Source: a bacterium
Lineage (GTDB): Bacteria; Armatimonadota; Fimbriimonadia; Fimbriimonadales; Fimbriimonadaceae
Reading direction: 5' to 3'
Assembly: GCA_027483535.1 (NCBI GenBank)
Contig: JAIXUN010000001.1
Coordinates: 1-64,000, forward strand
DNA length: 64,000 nt
The notes beneath the pieces are model-generated. The model saw only the letters and a program-made list of their open reading frames with translations, ran no database searches and was not told the origin of the DNA. A program made the position numbers and the translations under genes. Positions 17,546-25,708 of this stretch are shown here, one piece after another; the first letter of the stretch is position 1, and every line of letters starts with the position of its first letter.

Positions 17546-18613
17546 TTAGGCTCGCGCTTTTTTGACGGTTCGATAGACGTACGCCAGCACTTCCGCAACG
17601 CCTTGGAACAGGTCACGAGGTACGTAATCGCCGATCTCGCACTGCGCGTAGAGGGCACGAGCGAGGGGTCGGTTCTCGATAATCGGAACCTTCGCTTCGT
17701 TCGCCAGTTTTCGAATGTGGAGCGCCATTTGGTCCACACCTTTGGCCACAACAACCGGGGCCACGTTCTTACTGGAATCGTAAGTGATGGCGACGGCGTA
17801 GTGAGTCGGGTTGGTGATGATGACATCGGCCGTCTTCACGGCTTGCGCGGTTCGCTTTTTGCTCATCTCGCGTCTTCGGCGATCCTGCGCCATCTTGAGC
17901 TCGGGTGAGGTCTCGGCGTCTTTCATCTCCTGCTTCACCTCCTCCTTGGTCATTTTCAGCTGCGAATCCACCTGCTTGCGCTGGAAGAAGTAGTCGATGG
18001 CGGCGATGACCAGCCAGGCGACACCGATTCTGAGCAGGATCGTCTTGGCGATCTCCCCAATCAGGGCAAGTGAACCGAGAGGAGTAAGGCTCCAAAGCAT
18101 CCCCAACTCCACCCATCTAGCCGAGATGACCGAGTAGGCGATGTAGGCAAAAATCGAGCTCTTGAAGAGTGCCTTCGCGGCGTTGAAAATCGAAACTCGG
18201 CTGAAAATCTGCTTCAGGCCGCTCGCCGGGTTCATTTTCGAGAACTTCGGCTGGATGGCTTCGGTCGCGAAGAGAAAGCCCGTCTGACCAACGGTTGCTA
18301 CGATCGAGGTGACCATGACCGCGCCCATCAGCATGGCGAGGGGCATGAGCATCGGCGAGATCGCCGCTTGGATGTTTCGACCGATCGAACCTAAGGATGC
18401 GTCGGTCGGCAGAGACGACATCGAGCCGCGAACGGTATCCAGCAAGCCATTTCCGGCGGAAGAGAAAACGGATGGCAACGTGGCGACGATGACCAGAAAA
18501 ACGGCCGCACCGGTGAGGTCTACCGATTTCGCAACCTGACCCTTTTTGCGCGCTTCTTTTTTGCGCCTCTCTGTTGGCTGCTCGGTTCTTTCCTGTCCAG
18601 ATTCGCCTGCCAT
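17546..18613 (-). CDS. flhB: flagellar export gate protein FlhB
   Basis: 355 residues: basic N terminus, four transmembrane helices (about 34-50, 88-108, 145-165, 185-210), then the cytoplasmic domain. The autocleavage motif NPTH is at 268-271, so the substrate-specificity switch should work. Part of the type III export gate with FliP, FliQ and FliR. Starts 17 bases after fliR. It is the last flagellar gene here; flhA, which often follows, is absent. Confidence 0.95.
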   Translation of the reverse strand: MAGESGQERTEQPTERRKKEARKKGQVAKSVDLTGAAVFLVIVATLPSVFSSAGNGLLDTVRGSMSSLPTDASLGSIGRNIQAAISPMLMPLAMLMGAVMVTSIVATVGQTGFLFATEAIQPKFSKMNPASGLKQIFSRVSIFNAAKALFKSSIFAYIAYSVISARWVELGMLWSLTPLGSLALIGEIAKTILLRIGVAWLVIAAIDYFFQRKQVDSQLKMTKEEVKQEMKDAETSPELKMAQDRRRREMSKKRTAQAVKTADVIITNPTHYAVAITYDSSKNVAPVVVAKGVDQMALHIRKLANEAKVPIIENRPLARALYAQCEIGDYVPRDLFQGVAEVLAYVYRTVKKARA

Positions 18614-18630
18614 AGACCTTCAGCGTCGGG

Positions 18631-19401
18631 TTATCGAATCCCGAAAACCCCTCCGATCATAAAGGCGGCGCGCTCGGTGCCGGAGTGCACAGCGGCTACC
18701 AGCGCAGGAAGTGTCAGCCCAACGGCTGCAAGACCCAGACCTAACTTGGCGGGCATACCCACTTGAATCGGCTGAAGCTGCGGAACTGCCTTGTTAATGA
18801 CACCAAGAGCAGCGTCGACGATCATCGACACGCCCATCACCGGAGCAGCGATCTGCATCGCGACCATCATGCCTTGGGCAAGGAGGGCAAGCACCCCCGC
18901 ATAGATCGCATCCATCGATCCGGCGCCAAAGGTTCCGGTCGCCTCGTAGCTCTTCACCAACGCCTGAACCACGTAGTGATGACCATCCATCGAGAGGAAG
19001 ACGATCAGCGAGAGCATGTACTTGAACTGACCGATGATGGTGACCTGCACGCCGGTCACCGGGTTCAAGGTTTGGCTGATGCTGAGGCCAATCTGCATGT
19101 CTAAGAAGGTGCCCGCTACCTGAACCATCTGAAGGGTGAATCCAAGCAGGGTGCCGATGAGCACTCCGGCCATGGCCTCCATAAAGGCGGCGGTGAGAAG
19201 TCCACCCATATCGGCCGGGACGGCTCCAATGGTGGGCTTCACCACCAAAGAAATGGCTCCCGCGATCGCCAATCCGGAGAAGATGCGCACCTGCACGGGC
19301 ATGTTCTGCGCGCCAAAGAAGGGCGAAGACATCAGCGCGGCTCCACAGCGAATGAACACCATGAAGAAGGCGTGCAGGGCGGCGAGGTCGTTCGGAATCA
19401 T
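18631..19401 (-). CDS. fliR: flagellar export gate protein FliR
   Basis: About 256 residues, six predicted transmembrane helices, typical FliR pattern with PVTGVQVTIIGQF and the SKSINDAL-like C-terminal half. The frame opens earlier, at 19470, but that would overlap fliQ; MIPNDLAALHAFFMVFIR from ATG 19401 is the natural N terminus. Export-gate component in the flagellar basal body, 13 bases after fliQ. Confidence 0.93.
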   Translation of the reverse strand: MIPNDLAALHAFFMVFIRCGAALMSSPFFGAQNMPVQVRIFSGLAIAGAISLVVKPTIGAVPADMGGLLTAAFMEAMAGVLIGTLLGFTLQMVQVAGTFLDMQIGLSISQTLNPVTGVQVTIIGQFKYMLSLIVFLSMDGHHYVVQALVKSYEATGTFGAGSMDAIYAGVLALLAQGMMVAMQIAAPVMGVSMIVDAALGVINKAVPQLQPIQVGMPAKLGLGLAAVGLTLPALVAAVHSGTERAAFMIGGVFGIR

Positions 19402-19414
19402 ATCGGTCCCAACC

Positions 19415-19687
19415 TTATTGAAGGCCCAGATTTCCGGCTCGCGTAAAGCAGAACTGGCAGAACTGGACAAGCGTCAGAAGCATCCAGTTGCCCAGCAGAA
19501 CGATCACGGCGGCGAGCGCAATCACCTTCGGAACAAAGGTCAGCGTCGCTTCTTGAATTTGAGTGATCGCCTGCAAAACGCTGATGATGAGGCCAATGAA
19601 CAGCGCCGTGGCAAGGATCGGGAGGCTCACCAAGAGTCCAACCTGAATCGCCTGACGGGCAGTATCGAGTGCAAGTGCCTGTTCCAT
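19415..19687 (-). CDS. fliQ: flagellar export gate protein FliQ
   Basis: 90 residues, two transmembrane helices joined by a short loop (LQAITQIQEATLTFVPK), the full length and signature of FliQ. GGAGGAAGACG immediately before ATG 19687 is a strong ribosome site. Lies between fliP and fliR. Confidence 0.95.
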   Translation of the reverse strand: MEQALALDTARQAIQVGLLVSLPILATALFIGLIISVLQAITQIQEATLTFVPKVIALAAVIVLLGNWMLLTLVQFCQFCFTRAGNLGLQ

Positions 19688-19706
19688 CGTCTTCCTCCGT
19701 CAGGTG

Positions 19707-20441
19707 CTACCTGTAGCCCGCCAAGATGGCGGTCACCAGAGTTCCCCAGCCATCGGCTAACACAAAGACCAACAATTTCGCGGGCATCGAAACAATGGAT
19801 GGTGGAAGCATCATCATGCCCATGGACATGAGTCCGCTTGCGACCACAAGGTCGATGACAAGGAACGGGATGAATATGTAGAACCCGACGATGAAGGCCG
19901 TTTTCAGCTCGCTGATGATGAAGGCCGGGATCAGCGAAGTGAGGTTGACCTCTTTCGGCGACGCGGGCTTTTCGTTGCGCAGATCCAAGAACAGCTTCAG
20001 GTCCTTCTCGTAGGTGTTCTTCAGCATGAAGTCTCGAATGGGACCGCTTGCTCGCTCTAGAGCCTCGTTTTGATTGATCTTCTTGGCAAAAAAGGGCTGA
20101 AGGGCGGTGTCGTTGACCTTGGTGTAGGTCGGACCCATCACGTACATCGTGAGGAACAACGAGAGTCCGATCACCACTTGGTTCGGCGGAATGGTGGGCG
20201 TGCCCAGTGCGCTTCGCACAAAGCTAAAGATGATCACGATCCGCGTGAACGAGGTCGTGAGGATGAGAATGGCGGGGGCGATGCTGAGAACGGTTAGCAG
20301 AGCAAGAATCTGCAAACTTGTCGCAACATCTCCCTGAGACTGAGCATTCTCTACGCCGAAACTGATTTTGGGAAGCTGCGTTTGCGCAAAAGCACACGCT
20401 CCAAGAGCAAAGAGTGTCGCGGTGGAAAGGAGCCGTTTCAT
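19707..20441 (-). CDS. fliP: flagellar export gate protein FliP
   Basis: 244 residues with a cleavable signal peptide (1-19) and four transmembrane helices. Conserved blocks are present: TSFTRIVIIFSFVRSALGT, PPNQVVIGLSLFLT and SELKTAFIVGFYIFIPFL. Forms the core of the export channel with FliQ and FliR. Begins two bases after the fliO stop. Confidence 0.95.
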   Translation of the reverse strand: MKRLLSTATLFALGACAFAQTQLPKISFGVENAQSQGDVATSLQILALLTVLSIAPAILILTTSFTRIVIIFSFVRSALGTPTIPPNQVVIGLSLFLTMYVMGPTYTKVNDTALQPFFAKKINQNEALERASGPIRDFMLKNTYEKDLKLFLDLRNEKPASPKEVNLTSLIPAFIISELKTAFIVGFYIFIPFLVIDLVVASGLMSMGMMMLPPSIVSMPAKLLVFVLADGWGTLVTAILAGYR

Positions 20442-20443
20442 GG

Positions 20444-21019
20444 TTAACCCATCAACCTCGCAAGTCGCTCTAGAGCCTCTCGAGGATCACTTTCCTTCTC
20501 TTCTGCAACCGCGACCGGTGCATCAACCGCGATCACTGCCCGGGTCGGGATTGCCTCAGCGGCGGGGGTCACCTTGCTCGTATCGGCGTTGTCGAGATAC
20601 TCTATGAACGCGGGACCAGGGTTCGGCTTGTTCACGGGACCAAGATCGGCAAGTGTTGAAATGCTTTGAGGGGTCGCGCCGAGCAACAGCTTGCGATCGC
20701 TCACCGTGACGACGTATAGGTTGCCGCCGGGAAAGGTCGCCGACTCTTCAATTCGGATGCCGCCGTTGAGGGTGGTGGTCAGTTTGCCGCCCATCTTGGA
20801 AACGATCTTGGGCAAGACCACTTTCATCAGGCCAACCACGATCGCAACCGCAATGATCATCTGGATGATCGAGAAGATGCTTGGTCCTCCGGTGCTCATG
20901 GCAGCGGTGGTTCCGGCTCCTCCGGCAGACTTTGTCCCGAAAGCCCCCTTAACGGTTTCTTCGGCAGCGCTTGCCAGAGTTGCTCCGGCAAGAAAAGCCA
21001 GGGCAAGAAAACTTCGCAT
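20444..21019 (-). CDS. fliO: flagellar biosynthesis protein FliO
   Basis: About 191 residues: N-terminal signal-like segment, one transmembrane helix (about 50-70), then a cytoplasmic beta-rich domain (IRIEESATFPGGNLYVVTV, KLLLGATPQSI) as in FliO/FliZ. The open frame extends upstream into fliN, but ATG 21019, one base after the fliN stop, starts the signal sequence. FliO helps assemble the FliP ring. Confidence 0.85.
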   Translation of the reverse strand: MRSFLALAFLAGATLASAAEETVKGAFGTKSAGGAGTTAAMSTGGPSIFSIIQMIIAVAIVVGLMKVVLPKIVSKMGGKLTTTLNGGIRIEESATFPGGNLYVVTVSDRKLLLGATPQSISTLADLGPVNKPNPGPAFIEYLDNADTSKVTPAAEAIPTRAVIAVDAPVAVAEEKESDPREALERLARLMG

Positions 21020-21020
21020 G

Positions 21021-21980
21021 TTAAGCAGCTCCGTCAAGTCGGAATCTTTCGTTCGGGTTGAGGATTTCCGTGATTCGCACGCCGAAGTTGTCTTCAATGA
21101 CAACCACTTCGCCGCGAGCCACCAGTCGACCGTTGACCATGACGTCGACAGGCTCGCCTGCCGCTTTGTCCACTTCGACGATCGAACCGGTGCCAAGGTC
21201 GAGTACCTCTCGAACCATCATCTTCACGCGGCCGAGTTCCACGCTGATTTCCAGCGGAACGTCGAGCAACACCTCGAGACTGCCTGCATCCACCTCTGGC
21301 AGGTGCGGAGCGTTACTAGCGGGAGCGCCTCCCGGTTGGGGAGGATTGAAACCACCCGTTGCCTGACCGGTCGGGGGTGCGCTTGCAAAAATAGGTGCTC
21401 CGGCGTCGTTGCCCATTTCCATGTCGGTCGAAAGGCGCAGAAGTGCGTTCGCAGTTTCTCCATCGACCAACCAGGTGATGGATCCGCTCAGGCCCTCGCC
21501 CTCGACAGTCGCCTGGGTTCGCACGATATCAAGAGAGCGCGCGAAGTTCGGGGGGAGCTGGAAGCTCTGGTAACGAATGCTCAGTCCGGTGGCAACGATG
21601 GTTTCAATCATCACGTTGCCCAGGGCGATGCAGAGTCCTTGAACAATCGACTCGGCAATCGGGCGAACGTCGGAGATGACGTTCTCATCGATTTCCTCAA
21701 GTTCAACGCCTGTCGCCAGCTTGGCAAGCTGCAGAACCGTATCGTTTGAAATCAACACCGACTGGAAGCTATCGGGGTGGCTCGCCATCGCAAACTGAAT
21801 GATCAGTTGTTGCGCGCTGAACTCGGTTTGGATGTCGTTGACTCGTGCCGAAACCGTCAGGGGGTTGCCAAACGTAACGGCCTGACCGATGTTTTCCGAG
21901 GTCGTGACGCTAACCGTATCCCAGATGGAAGTCTGGAAATTTGATAGACCGTCAATGATTTCTTCCGTGATTTGAGCCAT
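21021..21980 (-). CDS. fliN: flagellar switch protein FliN (FliY-like)
   Basis: 319 residues, much longer than classical FliN (about 130). The C-terminal 80 residues are the SpoA/SURF domain (LDVPLEISVELGRVKMMVRE ... NERFRLDG). The N-terminal 190 residues resemble the CheC-like domain of FliY (ENVISDVRPIAES, LGNVMIETI), linked by a Pro/Gly-rich stretch. It is therefore a FliY-type C-ring protein that may also have CheY-P phosphatase activity; whether the active residues are intact is uncertain. 14 bases after fliM. Confidence 0.88.
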   Translation of the reverse strand: MAQITEEIIDGLSNFQTSIWDTVSVTTSENIGQAVTFGNPLTVSARVNDIQTEFSAQQLIIQFAMASHPDSFQSVLISNDTVLQLAKLATGVELEEIDENVISDVRPIAESIVQGLCIALGNVMIETIVATGLSIRYQSFQLPPNFARSLDIVRTQATVEGEGLSGSITWLVDGETANALLRLSTDMEMGNDAGAPIFASAPPTGQATGGFNPPQPGGAPASNAPHLPEVDAGSLEVLLDVPLEISVELGRVKMMVREVLDLGTGSIVEVDKAAGEPVDVMVNGRLVARGEVVVIEDNFGVRITEILNPNERFRLDGAA

Positions 21981-21994
21981 AGGATCTGCCTGCG

Positions 21995-23035
21995 TTACTT
22001 CTTAAAGGGTTGAGAAATGGAAAACACGAGTCGCTTGCCGTGCAGCAAGGGGCGACCGTGAAACTTAGGAACGTTGCCGACGAGGAAGGTGAGGTCGTGT
22101 TCGGTTCGCTGATCGAGCCGAATAATGTCTCCCTTCTTGATGTTGATGAAATCGCCAAACTCCATTCGAGCTTTGCCGAGGCGGATGGTGCAGTCCACTC
22201 CGGAGTTTCCGATCTGGGTCGCCAGGAGCTTTCTTGTCGCCGGGCTGTGCTTTCGACCCGAAGAAGCGAACCACTTTTGAGCGCTCAGCTTGGTTGTGAT
22301 CGGCTTGAGGACCAAGTAAGGGATACAGAGCGACATCGCGGTGCGCTGTTCGCCCAACTTGACTTCAAACAAAAGGGTGAGAACGATGTCGTTCGGCGGC
22401 GCGATGGTGACGAATTGCGCCGAGGTCTCCATGGTGTCGATCGTTGGGTTCACAACAACAACCGATTCCCACGCTTGCTTCAGAGCGCCGAACATCCGTT
22501 CGATCAACTGCTTCACCAGCGGACGCTCAATATCGGTGAGGACACCTCGGTTGAGCGGCTTACCTGGACCACCGAGCATTCGGTCGACCATCGCAAAAAC
22601 TTGGCTGAACTCAATCTCAAGAACCGCCTGCCCGGTCAGGGGAGGCAGAGACATGACCGCAAAGACCGATTGGTTGATCGATCGCAGGTACTCGTCGTAC
22701 GGGACCTGCTCCAGAGAGATCATCTCGATCGAGACGGGAGTTCGGAGGGCTGCCGAGAGCGCTGAGCCTGCTTGTCGTGCAAAGGTCTCGTGCAGCATCT
22801 GCAAGGTTCGAAGTTGATCCTTGCTGAGTTTGTCGGGGCGTCGAAAGTCGTAAATTTCGAAGGCGACCGACGTTTTCTTGCCCGGCCCAGGCTTGTTCAC
22901 TGGGGCGGAACTTGCCATGGACCTTGCTTGGGCAACGGAAGGAGTTGCGACGGGCATTGCGGGCGCTCCTGCGTTCCCTCCCCCAAGGGAGTTCAGCAGC
23001 GCTTCGATTTCTGCCTGTGAAAGAATGTCTGACAA
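21995..23035 (-). CDS. fliM: flagellar motor switch protein FliM
   Basis: 346 residues. N-terminal CheY-binding peptide LSQAEIEALLNSL, a linker, the CheC-like middle domain (ENFARQAGS-type stretch) and a C-terminal SpoA domain with the LxxGDxIxL-like GDIIRLDQ. Starts at TTG 23035 with GGAG 8 bases upstream. Forms the C-ring that sets rotation direction. Confidence 0.93.
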   Translation of the reverse strand: MSDILSQAEIEALLNSLGGGNAGAPAMPVATPSVAQARSMASSAPVNKPGPGKKTSVAFEIYDFRRPDKLSKDQLRTLQMLHETFARQAGSALSAALRTPVSIEMISLEQVPYDEYLRSINQSVFAVMSLPPLTGQAVLEIEFSQVFAMVDRMLGGPGKPLNRGVLTDIERPLVKQLIERMFGALKQAWESVVVVNPTIDTMETSAQFVTIAPPNDIVLTLLFEVKLGEQRTAMSLCIPYLVLKPITTKLSAQKWFASSGRKHSPATRKLLATQIGNSGVDCTIRLGKARMEFGDFINIKKGDIIRLDQRTEHDLTFLVGNVPKFHGRPLLHGKRLVFSISQPFKK

Positions 23036-23116
23036 GTCGCTTGCTCCACCTGGCCCTATTGCTTGGGCCTTCCTTAAATTGAATCGGTGGAAAGCGAAGT
23101 TTCTTGAGGGGGGATC

Positions 23117-23151
23117 CGAAAAAACCTAAAGTGATTTCCTAAGTTTTTTCG
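23117..23151 (-). terminator. hairpin between fliL and fliM
   Basis: A 9-bp A/T stem (23117-23125 with 23143-23151), extendable with G-U pairs, whose descending arm contains TTTTTT on the minus strand. It may partially terminate after fliL and lower expression of the downstream flagellar genes. Confidence 0.35.
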
Positions 23152-23171
23152 AACCCACCCAATCGGGAGCG

Positions 23172-23768
23172 TTATTGGGTGGCAAAGGCTACGAACAGAA
23201 CTTTTAGGACCGGGCCGTGAAGGGAGTCCCAATCTGGGGGCATCTCTTCTTCGCTTCCGTGATCCGAGTGTTCGTCCTTTTTCTTATCCTTTAGCTTGAC
23301 GGATGTGGTCGGACCGGACTTCTTCTCGTCGTGAGAATCACCGCCACCTTCGTCGCCATGAGCGGGCATGATCGCGTTGATGGCAGCGGCAATGCGTCGC
23401 TTCAGTTTTTTCATGCCCTCGGCTGTGTCGCAATCCTTAGGATCGGTTCCCTTGAGAGTCATATTGATGGCGTCGCTGACTTCAGCAGTGTGCGCCTCGA
23501 TATCTGCCGGCGGGAATCCTTCTTTCACCTTAAGCGCAACTTTGCATCGAACGTAAGATCGACCGTCTGCCATATTGACGAGATACTCTTCCGCCAAGAT
23601 CACTTCGGCTTTTGCCATCTTGATCTCAGACTCCTTCTTATCGTCCTTTCCGCCTTTCGACTTCATCATGAAAAAGCCGCCGCCTGCCAACACTGCGACA
23701 AGCGCAATGATGACGGGCATTTTGCCGCCTTTTTTCTTCTTTGGTGCTGCATCCGGTGCATCAGACAT
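23172..23768 (-). CDS. fliL: flagellar basal body-associated protein FliL
   Basis: About 198 residues: cytoplasmic Lys-rich tip, one transmembrane helix (about 18-36), then a periplasmic stomatin-like domain beginning AEEYLVNMADGRSYVRCKVAL. A 40-residue Asp/His/Glu/Lys-rich low-complexity loop interrupts the C-terminal part (near HGDEGGGDSHDEKK), which is unusual. ATG 23768 has AGAGGAGAGGG upstream; the frame extends further but lacks a better start. Stabilises stator units around the motor. Confidence 0.85.
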   Translation of the reverse strand: MSDAPDAAPKKKKGGKMPVIIALVAVLAGGGFFMMKSKGGKDDKKESEIKMAKAEVILAEEYLVNMADGRSYVRCKVALKVKEGFPPADIEAHTAEVSDAINMTLKGTDPKDCDTAEGMKKLKRRIAAAINAIMPAHGDEGGGDSHDEKKSGPTTSVKLKDKKKDEHSDHGSEEEMPPDWDSLHGPVLKVLFVAFATQ

Positions 23769-23921
23769 TGTCGCTACCCTCTCCTCTGGAATCTGTGACT
23801 TTCTCCAATTTAGGAAAAAGACACGGATTCGGTATGACAATCTTCGGGAGATAGGTTTGGCAACCTGTAGAATTGCGCGCTATTTCCCGGTGAATCTACG
23901 GGCCAAATCTTGCAGATTCTA

Positions 23922-23956
23922 AGCGGAAGGGTAGGCACACAGCGGCGACTTCCGCT
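23922..23956 (+). promoter_or_regulatory. inverted repeat abutting the -10 of the first DUF481 gene
   Basis: AGCGGAAG (23922-23929) and CTTCCGCT (23949-23956), perfect 8-base arms. The right arm ends on the first base of TAGAAT (23956-23961), a likely -10. Candidate operator. The oppositely oriented TAGAAT at 23916-23921 could serve fliL. Confidence 0.35.
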
Positions 23957-23971
23957 AGAATGCCGAGCGAG

Positions 23972-24754
23972 ATGCGTCGGAACTCCCTTGCCCTTGTTGC
24001 TTCCATCACCGCCATTTCCTGCTCTTCATTCTCGGCGGCTCAAACCTCCGGATGGACAGGAAACGTGAACTTCAACGCGTTTTACGTTTTTAACCAGAAC
24101 GATCAAGTTCAATGGTTTCTTGATGGTCGCGCGGAGCAAAAGCTGCTCGCAGGAAGCTTGTTCGAATACAACCTTCTTTACGCCCTTGCCAGACAGCGCA
24201 ACAACAGCACGGGCGATTGGCAACCCACCGAAGATCGCTGGCGCTTGAACTCTCGCTACGACGCTCCCACCGACGGCTTCCGATTCGGCACCGTGTCTGT
24301 CCTTGTCGAAAGAAACCGAATGATCGACCTCTCCTATCGATCCATCACGTCGGCAGGTTTGGGATACTTCGCACTTCGATCGCAAGGCGTGCGAGACTCG
24401 GGGCGAGTCGCCAATCCGGGCGATTTTCAGCTCCGAGCCAACGTTGGTCTTTCCTTCTTGGACGAGGAGTACGACGTCGCCAACACCCGCAAGAGCGAGT
24501 GGGGTACGCAGATCAACACCTATTACCAGTCGCTGCTAAAGAACGGCTGGGAGATCAACCACGTTCTTTCTTTCACCCCGGCTCTGAACAACTTCAGCGA
24601 CTACGTCTTGTTCTCGAACCTCAATCTCTTGGTTCCGCTTAACATCCGGACACGGTTGGCGTTCAACTTCATTTACGACCGAACGAGCGTGGTGCCTGCG
24701 GGGCGTCGCAGTGACAACTACCGCTACGGCATCAACCTGAACTACCGTTTCTAA
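23972..24754 (+). CDS. outer-membrane DUF481-type beta-barrel, copy 1
   Basis: About 260 residues from ATG 23972 (an ATG at 23960 overlaps the -10). Signal peptide to about residue 23, then alternating amphipathic strands ending in a C-terminal aromatic (LNYRF), the outer-membrane sorting signal. Pattern and ending fit DUF481/YdiY barrels. About half identical to the next gene, so a tandem duplication. Probably an outer-membrane protein of unknown cargo. Confidence 0.7.
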   Translation: MRRNSLALVASITAISCSSFSAAQTSGWTGNVNFNAFYVFNQNDQVQWFLDGRAEQKLLAGSLFEYNLLYALARQRNNSTGDWQPTEDRWRLNSRYDAPTDGFRFGTVSVLVERNRMIDLSYRSITSAGLGYFALRSQGVRDSGRVANPGDFQLRANVGLSFLDEEYDVANTRKSEWGTQINTYYQSLLKNGWEINHVLSFTPALNNFSDYVLFSNLNLLVPLNIRTRLAFNFIYDRTSVVPAGRRSDNYRYGINLNYRF

Positions 24755-24816
24755 GACATCGAGACGGACCGTCCCATAGTTACGGGACAGAGGAAAACCG
24801 ACACTCTTAAACGGGG

Positions 24817-24857
24817 CGCGATCCACAGAATGAATCTGTGGGTCGCGTTCTTTGTCT
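24817..24857 (+). terminator. terminator hairpin containing the next gene's start codon
   Basis: 13-bp stem (24817-24829 with 24835-24847, one G-U pair), loop ATGAA, then TTCTTTGTCT. It ends the first DUF481 transcript. The GTG start of the second DUF481 gene (24838) lies inside the 3' arm, and an ATG opening a 9-codon frame (24830-24859) sits in the loop. Confidence 0.7.
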
Positions 24858-25647
24858 AGGTTTCGCCTTTTTTGCCTCTCTGGCTTTTAGCAGCGGAGAG
24901 CCGGCACCAGGTCCAGGAACGACTCAAGGAGCGGAGGCTTCGGGCTGGACGGGATTAGTTAACTTCAACGCGATGTATATGGTCAACTTCAAAGACCAGT
25001 TGACCCTGTTTGCGGACGCTCGCGCCGAACAACGACTCCTGGCCGGGTCCGTGTTGGACTACGGAGTCCTTTACGCCGTCACTCGACAAGCCAAGTTCCC
25101 GGCGCACAAATGGGAACCCACCGAAGATCGATGGCGACTCTCGTTTCGTTATGACGGCCCAACCCGAGAGGGCCTTTATCTGACTCTCGGTGGAATCGGC
25201 GAGCGCAACCGAATGTCGGGGCTGGGTTCGAGATTGGTGCCGAGCGCGTCGGCAGGACAACTGTTGGCGGTTTCGCCTTCGGTTCAAAAGACGGGGCGAC
25301 TCAGTCACCCCGGCGAGCAACGATGGCGAGGCTCTCTCGGGCTCGCCTACTTGGCCGAGGAGTATCTCAACCAGGCGGGCTCCAACCACAAACTGGGTTA
25401 TCAGGTCGGGACGATCTACGAGTACATCCTGCCCAATCACATGGAGATCAACTATCTGCTCACCTATAACATTGCTTTTCACAATGTTAGCGACACGTTG
25501 ATCTTCTCCAACTTCAACCTGCTCATCCCCGTTACTCCCCGAGCAAGGATCGCCTTGAACCTCATCTACGATCACGACTCCGTAAAGCCACCCACGGGCA
25601 GAACCGACAACTTCCGATACGGACTGAATTTGAATTATCGGTTCTGA
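24838..25647 (+). CDS. outer-membrane DUF481-type beta-barrel, copy 2
   Basis: 269 residues. Signal peptide (VLCLGFAFFASLAFSS), then the same strand pattern as copy 1, including WEPTEDRWRLSFRYD, ERNRM and the closing LNYRF. The frame is closed by TAA at 24808 and the only start in it is GTG 24838, buried in the terminator hairpin, with a weak ribosome site. Translation should therefore depend on RNA folding, or the true start involves the overlapping 9-codon frame. Function unknown. Confidence 0.65.
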   Translation: MGRVLCLGFAFFASLAFSSGEPAPGPGTTQGAEASGWTGLVNFNAMYMVNFKDQLTLFADARAEQRLLAGSVLDYGVLYAVTRQAKFPAHKWEPTEDRWRLSFRYDGPTREGLYLTLGGIGERNRMSGLGSRLVPSASAGQLLAVSPSVQKTGRLSHPGEQRWRGSLGLAYLAEEYLNQAGSNHKLGYQVGTIYEYILPNHMEINYLLTYNIAFHNVSDTLIFSNFNLLIPVTPRARIALNLIYDHDSVKPPTGRTDNFRYGLNLNYRF

Positions 25648-25696
25648 CCGAGCCCCGTTCTCGACGCGATCGCCCGATTCCGGGGCGCGAAAAGGC

Positions 25697-25702
25697 TACA
25701 AT
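25697..25702 (+). promoter_or_regulatory. leaderless-type -10 (TACAAT) of carB
   Basis: TACAAT ends 6 bases before TTG 25709 and 9 bases before ATG 25712; no Shine-Dalgarno. Confidence 0.5.
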
Positions 25703-25708
25703 CTATCT

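Noticed and set aside
20691-21749. Long plus-strand frame of 352 codons opposite fliO/fliN
   Set aside because: Fully antisense to two well-supported flagellar genes; composition is that of a GC-rich shadow frame and no domain is visible.
24830-24859. 9-codon ATG frame in the hairpin loop as a real leader peptide
   Set aside because: Too short to support by sequence alone; kept only as part of the hairpin observation.
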